From Dehalococcoidia bacterium (GTDB lineage: Bacteria; Chloroflexota; Dehalococcoidia; GIF9; AB-539-J10), in the NCBI GenBank assembly GCA_030612345.1, contig JAUWOB010000058.1, forward strand, positions 1-6,342: a DNA stretch of 6,342 nucleotides, written 5' to 3'. The notes below the pieces were generated by a model that saw nothing but the letters and a program-made list of their open reading frames with translations, had not been told where the DNA came from and did not search any database. The position numbers were made by a program, and so were the translations under genes. Shown one piece after another: positions 1-6,210 of the stretch. Positions within the stretch are counted from its first letter, which is position 1. The number at the start of each line of letters is the position of its first letter.

Positions 1-578
1 CTTTGGTTGTTACCTCCGAGGGCAGGCTGCTGGCTCTAGATGCTAAACTTAGTTTCGACGACAATGCCCTGTATCGACAGAAGGATATCCAGGAGCTTCA
101 AGATAAGGAGCAGGAGGAGCCTCTGGAAGTCGAGGCTCGTGGCTGGGGAATCGATAATTATGTCAAGATGGATGGCAATATCGGCTGCATGGTCAATGGC
201 GCCGGGTTAGCCATGGCAGTCAATGACCTCATTCAACATTGCGGCGGTAGGGCAGCCAATTTCCTGGATATCGGCACACTAAACAACACTGAGAGGGTGG
301 TGAACTCGTTCAAGATGTTTATTGCTGACCCCAGGATCAAGGCTGTCTTGGTGAATATATTCGGAGGTATGGCCAGAGTAGATGTTATCGCCAAAGGGAT
401 AGTTGAGGCGTACCAGCAGATGTATATCCCCTTCCCCGTAGTCATTAGACTGGCAGGAACGAATCTGGGGGAAGGTCAACGCATCCTGGCTGAGTCAGGG
501 ATAAGTTTCATCCACGCTAAAGATTTCTATGATGGCGCTCATAAGGTAGTCGAGGCAGCAAAAGGAGTAATGAAATGA
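1..578 (+). CDS. sucC: Succinyl-CoA synthetase-type beta subunit (ADP-forming), C-terminal part, 5'-truncated by window edge
   Basis: This is the beta subunit of the acyl-CoA synthetase that converts succinyl-CoA (or a similar CoA ester), phosphate and NDP into acid, CoA and NTP. It is cytoplasmic and works with the alpha subunit encoded next. Only about 191 codons are inside the window (frame starting at base 3), against roughly 390 in full-length SucC, so the gene begins upstream; the TTG at base 3 is an internal codon. Seen: the end of the ATP-grasp domain with [14 protein letters not shown] (residues 12-25 of the fragment; its Asp matches the metal-binding Asp of SucC), then the flavodoxin-like ligase domain with [14 protein letters not shown] (58-71), ANFLDIG (85-91) and VNIFGG. 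The usual DxGGGA loop reads DIGTLN here, which is odd. The C-terminal [17 protein letters not shown] resembles both SucC and malate-CoA ligase MtkA, so succinate as substrate is likely but unproven. The stop overlaps the sucD start (ATGA). Confidence 0.93.
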   Translation, partial: LVVTSEGRLLALDAKLSFDDNALYRQKDIQELQDKEQEEPLEVEARGWGIDNYVKMDGNIGCMVNGAGLAMAVNDLIQHCGGRAANFLDIGTLNNTERVVNSFKMFIADPRIKAVLVNIFGGMARVDVIAKGIVEAYQQMYIPFPVVIRLAGTNLGEGQRILAESGISFIHAKDFYDGAHKVVEAAKGVMK

Positions 579-1468
579 GCATTCTCGTCGATGAGAAGAC
601 AAGGCTTTTGGTTCAGGGTATTACCGGCGGTGAGGGCAGTTTTCACACTCAACGCTGCCAGGAGTATGGCACCAGGGTAGTGGCCGGTGTTACGCCTGGC
701 AAGGGGGGCAGTCAACACCTGGGTGTGCCGGTATTCAATACCGTGGAGAAAGCTATGGCGGAAAGCGGCGCTAATGCCAGTCTCATGTTTGTACCTCCTG
801 CCTTTGCCGCAGATGGCATTCTGGAGGCCATTGACGCGGGCATACCCTTGATTGTGTGCATAACCGAGGGCATACCGGTACTGGACATGGTGAAGGTGCA
901 CCGCTATCTCAAAGGCAGATCAGCCCGGTTAATCGGCCCTAATTGCCCTGGAGTTATGTCGCCTGGCAAATGTAAGGCCGGGATTATGGTAGGGGAGATC
1001 CATCTCCCAGGTAGGGTGGGGGTAGTCTCTCGCAGCGGCACCCTGACTTATGACGTCGTATCGCAACTTACCGGTGTGGGAATCGGGCAATCCACTTGTG
1101 TTGGCATAGGCGGCGATGCCCTGCCCGGCAGCACCTTTGTTGATATCCTGGAATTGTTTGAGGCAGACCAAGATACTGAGGTCGTGGTGCTTATTGGCGA
1201 GATCGGTGGCACTATGGAGCAGGAGGCTGCTGAATTCATCAGACATAACATGACCAAACCCGTGGTTGCCTTTGTTGCGGGTAGCACTGCTCCGCCCGGG
1301 AAAAGGATGGGACACGCTGGGGCCATCATCACAGGAAGTGCCGGCAAGGCTGTGGAGAAGATAAGAGCCCTGTCAGAAGCTGGGGCTGTCATAGCTCCGA
1401 ACCCGGCAGAGGTTGGCCTTACCGCCAAGAGCGTGTTGAAAGGTTCGCAGGTATCGTTCATCAGGTGA
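575..1468 (+). CDS. sucD: Succinyl-CoA synthetase-type alpha subunit (ADP-forming)
   Basis: This is the alpha subunit of succinyl-CoA synthetase; it binds CoA and carries the histidine phosphorylated during catalysis. The 297 aa length is close to the usual 290-300. Seen: an N-terminal Rossmann-type CoA-binding domain with [10 protein letters not shown] (residues 15-24) and GVTPGKGG (38-45), GPNCPGV (121-127), SRSGTLTYD (152-160), GIGGD (177-181), GEIGG (208-212), and RMGHAGAI (244-251), whose His247 matches the E. coli phosphohistidine. All key motifs are intact. The ATG is chosen because AAAGGAG lies at 561-567 with a 7-nt spacer and the start overlaps the sucC stop by 4 bp, the standard sucCD arrangement. 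The N-terminus (SILVDEKT) also resembles MtkB of malate-CoA ligase, so the acid substrate cannot be fixed from this subunit alone. The stop overlaps the next gene's GTG start by 4 bp, pointing to one transcription unit and translational coupling. Confidence 0.95.
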   Translation: MSILVDEKTRLLVQGITGGEGSFHTQRCQEYGTRVVAGVTPGKGGSQHLGVPVFNTVEKAMAESGANASLMFVPPAFAADGILEAIDAGIPLIVCITEGIPVLDMVKVHRYLKGRSARLIGPNCPGVMSPGKCKAGIMVGEIHLPGRVGVVSRSGTLTYDVVSQLTGVGIGQSTCVGIGGDALPGSTFVDILELFEADQDTEVVVLIGEIGGTMEQEAAEFIRHNMTKPVVAFVAGSTAPPGKRMGHAGAIITGSAGKAVEKIRALSEAGAVIAPNPAEVGLTAKSVLKGSQVSFIR

Positions 1469-2991
1469 CTATGAATCGCTATCCCCTGGTTGAAGAGGTC
1501 TTCACCTCCTCAACTGCTCCTGAAGTTTTCGAGCTGATTAAGGACAGACCTTACAGCTTTCTCTTAGATAGCGGCATGGATCCTCAGAAGCTGGGGCGGT
1601 ACTCCTTTCTGGGCAGCGATCCCTTCCTGGTCATGAAGAGCCGGGGCTCTGACATTATGCTGGTTCGTGGGCAGGAGCGAGAGGTGCAACACGGCAACCC
1701 TTTTGACGCCCTGGGCAAGCTACTGGAGGAGCATAGATTGGAGCGCTGCCAAATGCCTGTGCCCTTCGTCGGCGGGGCGGTAGGCTATTTCAGCTATGAC
1801 CTGTGTCACTTCGTGGAGCGCCTGCCATCGACAGCTATAGATGACCTTGAGCTTCCTGAGTGTTACTTTGGCTTTTACGAAACCATCCTCGCCTTTGATC
1901 ACCTGGAAGCGAAAGCATATGTCATTGCAACAGGGTTGCCCGAGGCGGATGAGGAGCAAAGGCTGAAGCGGGCCAGGATGAGACTGGAGCAGATGAAGGA
2001 GTGGATTCGCGCCGTCTCTTTTACCCCAGGGATTTCACCCTGTCCGAAGAATACTCTCTTAGGTGAGGAGCCTGTGCGCTCCCAAACTGGCGAAGATCCA
2101 GATGCAATTCACGGCAGAGACTCTCGTATGTCTGGGTTGGGTGAGGGTGGATTTCAAAGTGCGCAACAGGATGGCAGCGTGCTGCTTAAGTCCAATTTCA
2201 CCCCTCAGGAGTACATCAAAGCCGTGAGCAGAGTGCGGGAGTATATTGCTGCTGGCGATGTCTTTCAGGTCAATCTTGCTCAGAGGTTTGAAGCTGCTTT
2301 AAGAATTCCACCATATGAGGTTTATAAGCGACTGAGGAGGGTCAACCCTGCCCCATTTGCCAGCTATCTCAGTTTTCCGGGAGTAGCAGTCGTCAGTGCC
2401 TCTCCCGAAAGATTCCTCAGGGTTCGGGGCGATCTAGTGGAGACGCGACCGATTAAGGGGACGAGGCCGCGAGGCAAGGACCCTGTGGATGACCGGCGCC
2501 TGGCTAAAGAACTGACTGATAGCGCGAAGGACCGGGCAGAAAACGTGATGATTGTTGACCTGGAGAGGAATGATCTAGGGCGGGTTTGCCGCTATGGTAC
2601 GGTGAAGGTTGCCGAGTTAGCCATCCTGGAGACTTTTCCCACGGTGTTTCATCTCACCTCTACCATACTGGGCAGGTTGCGTCCAGACAAGAGCAACATC
2701 GACCTGCTTAAGGCTGCTTTCCCAGGTGGCTCTGTTACCGGCGCTCCCAAGGTACGAGCTATGGAGATCATTGATGAGCTCGAGCCGACCAGGAGAGCCA
2801 CATATACCGGCTCCCTCGGCTACCTGAGCTTCGATGGGCACATGGATTTGAGCATCGTCATTCGCACGCTACTGATCAAAGGAGACAAGGCGTACTTTCA
2901 AGTAGGCGGTGGCATTACCTATGATTCTGATCCGGAAGCTGAATACATCGAAACCCTGGACAAGGCTAAGGCCTTGATTCAAGCTTTGTAG
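1465..2991 (+). CDS. pabB: Aminodeoxychorismate synthase component I (chorismate-binding enzyme; alternative label anthranilate synthase component I)
   Basis: This chorismate-utilising enzyme most likely makes 4-amino-4-deoxychorismate for p-aminobenzoate and folate, with ammonia from a separate glutamine amidotransferase (PabA/TrpG) not encoded here. It is 508 aa from the GTG. Seen: an N-terminal TrpE/PabB domain with SFLLDSG (residues 31-37, the site of the LLES Trp-binding motif in TrpE) and [10 protein letters not shown] (44-53); a low-complexity linker (about 185-243); and a C-terminal chorismate-binding domain with [12 protein letters not shown] (264-275), PIKGTRPRG (329-337), [16 protein letters not shown] (359-374), GSVTGAPK (422-429) and [14 protein letters not shown] (481-494). 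PIKGT carries the PabB active-site lysine (Lys331); TrpE usually has PIAGT, so PabB is preferred. The start is uncertain: GTG 1465 overlaps the sucD stop by 4 bp, and in-frame ATG 1471 gives MNRYPLVEE. Neither has a strong Shine-Dalgarno, which fits coupled translation from sucD. Confidence 0.88.
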   Translation: MTMNRYPLVEEVFTSSTAPEVFELIKDRPYSFLLDSGMDPQKLGRYSFLGSDPFLVMKSRGSDIMLVRGQEREVQHGNPFDALGKLLEEHRLERCQMPVPFVGGAVGYFSYDLCHFVERLPSTAIDDLELPECYFGFYETILAFDHLEAKAYVIATGLPEADEEQRLKRARMRLEQMKEWIRAVSFTPGISPCPKNTLLGEEPVRSQTGEDPDAIHGRDSRMSGLGEGGFQSAQQDGSVLLKSNFTPQEYIKAVSRVREYIAAGDVFQVNLAQRFEAALRIPPYEVYKRLRRVNPAPFASYLSFPGVAVVSASPERFLRVRGDLVETRPIKGTRPRGKDPVDDRRLAKELTDSAKDRAENVMIVDLERNDLGRVCRYGTVKVAELAILETFPTVFHLTSTILGRLRPDKSNIDLLKAAFPGGSVTGAPKVRAMEIIDELEPTRRATYTGSLGYLSFDGHMDLSIVIRTLLIKGDKAYFQVGGGITYDSDPEAEYIETLDKAKALIQAL

Positions 2992-3167
2992 GTAACAGCG
3001 GAGGCGGTTCGGGCGTCACAACGCAGGGCACAGACACATGATAGCTATGCGACAACGCTCGGGGAGGTGCTGTCCGCTTGTCTTCGGGGCAGTCGTGTGT
3101 CCCCCGCCGTGATCTCGATATTCCGCGATGGGTTGTGCCTTCGGGTTTTGGATCTCTATTGGGAACG

Positions 3168-3196
3168 TTGAAAAGCGGGCCTCCATACTATATGAT
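3168..3196 (+). promoter_or_regulatory. Predicted sigma70-type promoter for the carboxyltransferase / acyl-CoA dehydrogenase unit
   Basis: A -35 element TTGAAA (3168-3173; 5 of 6 consensus bases) is separated by exactly 17 bp from a -10 element TATGAT (3191-3196; 5 of 6). Transcription would start near 3203, about 160 nt before the carboxyltransferase ATG. The site lies in the only large intergenic gap and points toward the downstream genes. This is a match to consensus; no operator or activator site was recognised beside it. Confidence 0.6.
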
Positions 3197-3347
3197 AACA
3201 GAGCGAGGTGATGGGCGATTGCCTCTGGCGCATTTCTGCCGGCGCGGCATTTGCTGGCCTGGGAGTGGCAGCGCACAGGACGTGGCCCGGCAACAGCACC
3301 CAGAACTGAGTGCCAGATGAGAAGCAGACGGGTTGAATCATAAGCAT

Positions 3348-3354
3348 AAGGAGG
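3348..3354 (+). promoter_or_regulatory. Ribosome binding site deciding the carboxyltransferase start
   Basis: AAGGAGG is a full Shine-Dalgarno match placed 8 nt before ATG 3363. It lies inside the longer frame that would begin at TTG 3333, so it argues for the ATG and against the upstream TTG. Confidence 0.85.
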
Positions 3355-3362
3355 CTCAATTT

Positions 3363-4940
3363 ATGGTTGAAGGGTCTGACAAGGGTATCGACGTGTTGGA
3401 GGAACTCAAGAGGAAACGAGAACACATCTTGAAAATGGGAGGGCCGAAGGCGATTGAGGAACGCCATAAGAAAGGGCAGATGTCTGCCCGCGAAAGGATA
3501 GACTACTTCTTCGATCCCGGCACATTCACCGAGATCGGCATCTTCGTCAAGCACAGAACTACCGCTTTTGGCATGGATCAAAGGGAAGTGCCCGCTGAAG
3601 GTGTGATTACTGGCTTTGGTAAGGTGAACGGCAGGCATGTCGTCGTCGCTGCGGAGGATTACACCGCGATGGCGGGGACATTTGGCGAATATCACGGAAG
3701 AAAGTTTGTTCGTGCCATCGAATTTGCCAAGGAGAATGGCTGGCCATTTGTCGGTATGAATGACTCCGGAGGCGCTCGACTGCAGGAGGGGATAGATACC
3801 CTGGAAAGCTACGGCTGGCTCTTCAGGACCCAAATACTTGCTTCGGGGATAATACCACAGATAGCCCTGCTTATGGGCCCTTGTTTGGGAGGACAGGCCT
3901 ATCATCCCATAATGCAGGATTTCCTCATTCAAACGAAGTACACAGGGTATATGGGCATTGCTGGCCCTGCTTTTGTCAAGACGCAGACAGGGGAGGAGAT
4001 CGGCCTTGAAGAGCTTTCCGGCTACAAAGCCCATGCCATCAAGTCAGGACAAACGCATCTCGTGGCCGAAGATGATGCTGATTGCCTGGATAAGTGCAAG
4101 GAGCTTCTCTCGTTCTTGCCCTCCAACAACAGAGAGAAACCGCCCCGCATGCAGACGGATGACAACCCGGAAAGAAGAGAGGACTTGCTTAGCCTGCTGC
4201 CGAAGCGTCCACATGAACCCTTCGATATGTACAGGGTTATCGAGAAGGTGATTGACGGGGGTCGTTTCTACGAGACCATGAGACTTCATGCCCGGAACAT
4301 GATCACGGGTTTTGCGCGCTTCAACGGGCGTCCCGTGGGGATAGTGGCTACTCAGCCCAAGTGGATGGCCGGTTGCATAGATGTTGATGCCGCCGACAAG
4401 GGGGCCAGGTTTGTCAGGTTCTGCGACCTGTTCAATATCCCTTTGATCACCCTTCATGATTCTCCTGGGTATCTAATAGGTTCTCACCAAGACTGGGCTG
4501 GAATCCTTCGTCACGGTGCCAAGTTGCTCTTTGCCTGGGCCGATGCCACCGTGCCCCTCATTGCAGTCATAATCAGAAAGTCGTACGCCGGCGCTCACTA
4601 CGGAATGCTGGACAAAGCCATTGGAGCTGATTTCGGCTTTGCCTGGCCCACAGCCCGGATTACCATTGTGGGAGCCGAGACTGCAGCCAGCGTCATCTTC
4701 GCCAAAGAGATAAGGGAGGCAGATAAGCCGGACGAGGCACGCACAAGAAGGATAAGAGAATTCTCAGAAATGTACGAGAACCCCTACCGGGCTGCCGAGA
4801 GAGGCTATGTTGATGATGTGATAGACCCCGCGGACACCAGAAAGGTCATAAACAGGACACTGGATGTTCTGGAAGGCAAGAGCGCGACCGGGCTGTGGAG
4901 GAGTCGGCCTTGGAGGAAGTATTCAAACATCAACCTCTAG
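3363..4940 (+). CDS. Acyl-CoA carboxylase (or biotin-dependent decarboxylase) carboxyltransferase subunit, PccB/MmdA-like
   Basis: This 525-aa protein is the carboxyltransferase of a biotin-dependent acyl-CoA carboxylase or a methylmalonyl/glutaconyl-CoA decarboxylase. It moves CO2 between carboxybiotin and an acyl-CoA. Seen: the N-terminal crotonase-fold half with SARERIDYFFDPGTF (residues 41-55), NDSGGARLQEG (133-143) and MGPCLGG (171-177, first oxyanion-hole region), then the C-terminal half with GFARFNGRPVGIVA (316-329), KGARFVRFCDLFNIPLIT (346-363), DSPGY (366-370), RHGAKLLF (383-390), KSYAGAHYGM (406-415) and FAWPTARI (426-433). Length is normal for PccB/MmdA (about 510-530). Some pocket residues are unusual: GPCLGGQAYHP replaces the common GPCAGGAVYSP, and the C-terminal SYAGAHYGM resembles the SYGAGNYGM of methylcrotonyl-CoA carboxylase more than PccB. 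The acyl-CoA substrate and reaction direction therefore cannot be assigned. No biotin carboxylase, biotin carrier or membrane decarboxylase subunit lies in the window. ATG 3363 is chosen for its strong AAGGAGG. Confidence 0.93.
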   Translation: MVEGSDKGIDVLEELKRKREHILKMGGPKAIEERHKKGQMSARERIDYFFDPGTFTEIGIFVKHRTTAFGMDQREVPAEGVITGFGKVNGRHVVVAAEDYTAMAGTFGEYHGRKFVRAIEFAKENGWPFVGMNDSGGARLQEGIDTLESYGWLFRTQILASGIIPQIALLMGPCLGGQAYHPIMQDFLIQTKYTGYMGIAGPAFVKTQTGEEIGLEELSGYKAHAIKSGQTHLVAEDDADCLDKCKELLSFLPSNNREKPPRMQTDDNPERREDLLSLLPKRPHEPFDMYRVIEKVIDGGRFYETMRLHARNMITGFARFNGRPVGIVATQPKWMAGCIDVDAADKGARFVRFCDLFNIPLITLHDSPGYLIGSHQDWAGILRHGAKLLFAWADATVPLIAVIIRKSYAGAHYGMLDKAIGADFGFAWPTARITIVGAETAASVIFAKEIREADKPDEARTRRIREFSEMYENPYRAAERGYVDDVIDPADTRKVINRTLDVLEGKSATGLWRSRPWRKYSNINL

Positions 4941-4955
4941 GAAAGGAGAGAGGAG

Positions 4956-6113
4956 ATGGATTTCGGCTTTACGCAGGCGCAGAACAAGTTTAGGCAGGAG
5001 GTTCGTAGGTTTCTAGCGGACGAGGTAGAAAAGGGATATTGGGAACCTGCCTGCGATTCCTGGATACAAGGCTTCGATCCAGGATTCAGCAAACGGGTGG
5101 CGCAGAGGGGTTGGATAGGGCTGACCTGGCCCAAGGAATACGGAGGGCAGGGGCGCAGTCACATGGATAGGCTTATACTCACTGAAGAAATGCTGCGCTA
5201 TGGAGCACCCGCCGCCTGTCACTGGTTCGCGGACCGCCAGGTAGGGGGTGCCATACTGTCCTTCGGCTCAGAAGAGCTGAAGAAGGAATTCCTGCCCAAG
5301 ATTGCCAGGGGTGAGGCTTATTTCGGTTTGGGAATGAGCGAGCCTGGCGCAGGTTCTGACCTGGCCTCGCTGCAAACCAGGGCGGTAGAAGATGGCGATT
5401 ATTATCTAATCAACGGTCAGAAGACCTGGACTAGTTGTGCCTACTTTGCCCACTACTTTGATGTATATGCTAGAACAGATCCCGAGGCGGCGAAACACAG
5501 GGGCATTAGCGAGTTCATTGTAGATGCCAAGTCGGCCGGGCGCAGTCGCATTCCCATGACTGATATCACCGGCACCGAGGCCTGGAGCGACCTCTTCTTC
5601 GACAATGTGCGCGTACACAGGAGGTATTTGATAGGCGAGAGGAACCGTGGCTTTTATCAGGTGCTCCATCAGCTTGATTATGAGCGGAGCGGCATGGAAC
5701 GCATCATGGGCAACTATCCTCTTCTCGAAGCCGTCATTCAGTTCAGCAGGGACAAGGGATTGTCGCAGGACCCCGTGATTCGAAGTAAGCTGGCGCAGCT
5801 CCAGATTGAATTTGAGGTCGGACGCTTACTCGGTTATAGGGTGACCTCCGTCATGGAAGAAGGGCGAACACCTAACTGGGAATCTGCCATGTCCAAGGCC
5901 TATTCAACGGAGTTTGAGAAACGCCTGGCTAACGTGGCCATGGAGGTCTTGGGTCCCTACGGCCAGTTAATGCCGGGTTCCAGGTTGGTCCCTCTTCGGG
6001 GCATGGCTCCGCACTCGTACTTAGGATCCAAGGGTTACAGTCTTCAAGCAGGCACGACTGAAATCTTAAAGAATATCCTGGCTACACGCGGATTGGGACT
6101 GCCGAGCCCATAG
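4956..6113 (+). CDS. Acyl-CoA dehydrogenase (FadE-type, FAD-dependent)
   Basis: This 385-aa flavoenzyme should oxidise an acyl-CoA to the 2,3-enoyl-CoA, passing electrons to an electron-transfer flavoprotein. Seen: an N-terminal helical domain with WIGLTWPKEYGGQG (residues 53-66), a middle beta domain with the FAD/substrate signature GMSEPGAGSDLASLQTRA (126-143) and GQKTWTSCA (154-162), FFDNVRVHRRYLIGE (214-228), and a C-terminal helical domain ending QAGTTEILKNILATRGLGLP (364-383). The MCAD-type catalytic Glu (YEGT motif) is replaced by Ala365, whereas LDYERSG (240-246) supplies Glu243 at about the place of the base in isovaleryl- and long-chain acyl-CoA dehydrogenases. The whole style matches actinobacterial FadE proteins that form heteromeric pairs. 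It lies 15 bp after the carboxyltransferase and has AAAGGAG at 4942-4948, 7 nt before the ATG, so it is probably in the same operon. A second dehydrogenase follows. The substrate is unknown. Confidence 0.93.
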   Translation: MDFGFTQAQNKFRQEVRRFLADEVEKGYWEPACDSWIQGFDPGFSKRVAQRGWIGLTWPKEYGGQGRSHMDRLILTEEMLRYGAPAACHWFADRQVGGAILSFGSEELKKEFLPKIARGEAYFGLGMSEPGAGSDLASLQTRAVEDGDYYLINGQKTWTSCAYFAHYFDVYARTDPEAAKHRGISEFIVDAKSAGRSRIPMTDITGTEAWSDLFFDNVRVHRRYLIGERNRGFYQVLHQLDYERSGMERIMGNYPLLEAVIQFSRDKGLSQDPVIRSKLAQLQIEFEVGRLLGYRVTSVMEEGRTPNWESAMSKAYSTEFEKRLANVAMEVLGPYGQLMPGSRLVPLRGMAPHSYLGSKGYSLQAGTTEILKNILATRGLGLPSP

Positions 6114-6198
6114 TCTATCGACCTGAGCAAGGCGAAGGAAATCAAGGGGTGACGGGCTCCTCGCTTTGACTCAGAATGGCGTTTGCAGTACTTGATAT

Positions 6199-6204
6199 AG
6201 GAGG
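6199..6204 (+). promoter_or_regulatory. Ribosome binding site deciding the start of the second acyl-CoA dehydrogenase
   Basis: AGGAGG directly abuts an in-frame ATG at 6205 (no spacer) and lies 6 nt before a second in-frame ATG at 6211. The spacing favours 6211 as the start; using 6205 would only add Met-Ala. Confidence 0.75.
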
Positions 6205-6210
6205 ATGGCG

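Larger units (their letters stand above)
2992..3362. other. Intergenic region with promoter and long leader, no supported gene
   Basis: These 371 bp separate the sucC-sucD-pabB block from the carboxyltransferase gene. Reading frames here are short, lack good ribosome binding sites and give no recognisable domain. The right half holds a good sigma70-like promoter followed by a leader of about 160 nt. Within the leader is a small perfect hairpin, TGCCG-GCG-CGGCA (3237-3249). I recognise no riboswitch or T-box consensus. No convincing rho-independent terminator with a U-tract follows pabB, so read-through from upstream remains possible. Confidence 0.7.

Noticed and set aside
1048..1461. Minus-strand frames inside sucD
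   Set aside because: They lie opposite well-conserved SucD sequence and have no domain or ribosome binding site.
3085..3107. GGGG...CCCC inverted repeat after pabB as a rho-independent terminator
   Set aside because: The stem is only 4-5 bp with a large loop and is not followed by a T-run.
3078..3320. An 80-codon + strand frame across the intergenic gap
   Set aside because: It has no ribosome binding site, a Cys/Arg/Gly-rich composition without a domain, and runs through the predicted promoter.
3333..3362. Upstream TTG start for the carboxyltransferase
   Set aside because: The extra ten residues are encoded by the Shine-Dalgarno region itself; AAGGAGG is correctly spaced for ATG 3363.
3203..3362. 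A riboswitch (cobalamin, SAM or TPP class) in the leader
   Set aside because: I could not match the conserved core sequences of these classes; only a short hairpin is evident.
3156..4034. A long minus-strand frame of 292 codons opposite the carboxyltransferase
   Set aside because: It is antisense to a clearly conserved protein, has no recognisable domain, and appears to be an antisense by-product of the coding strand.
6166..6194. TTGACT with a possible -10 (TACTTG) before the second acyl-CoA dehydrogenase as a promoter
   Set aside because: The -35 is good but the -10 at 17 bp matches only two consensus bases and alternatives need 20-21 bp spacing; co-transcription with the upstream gene is more likely.
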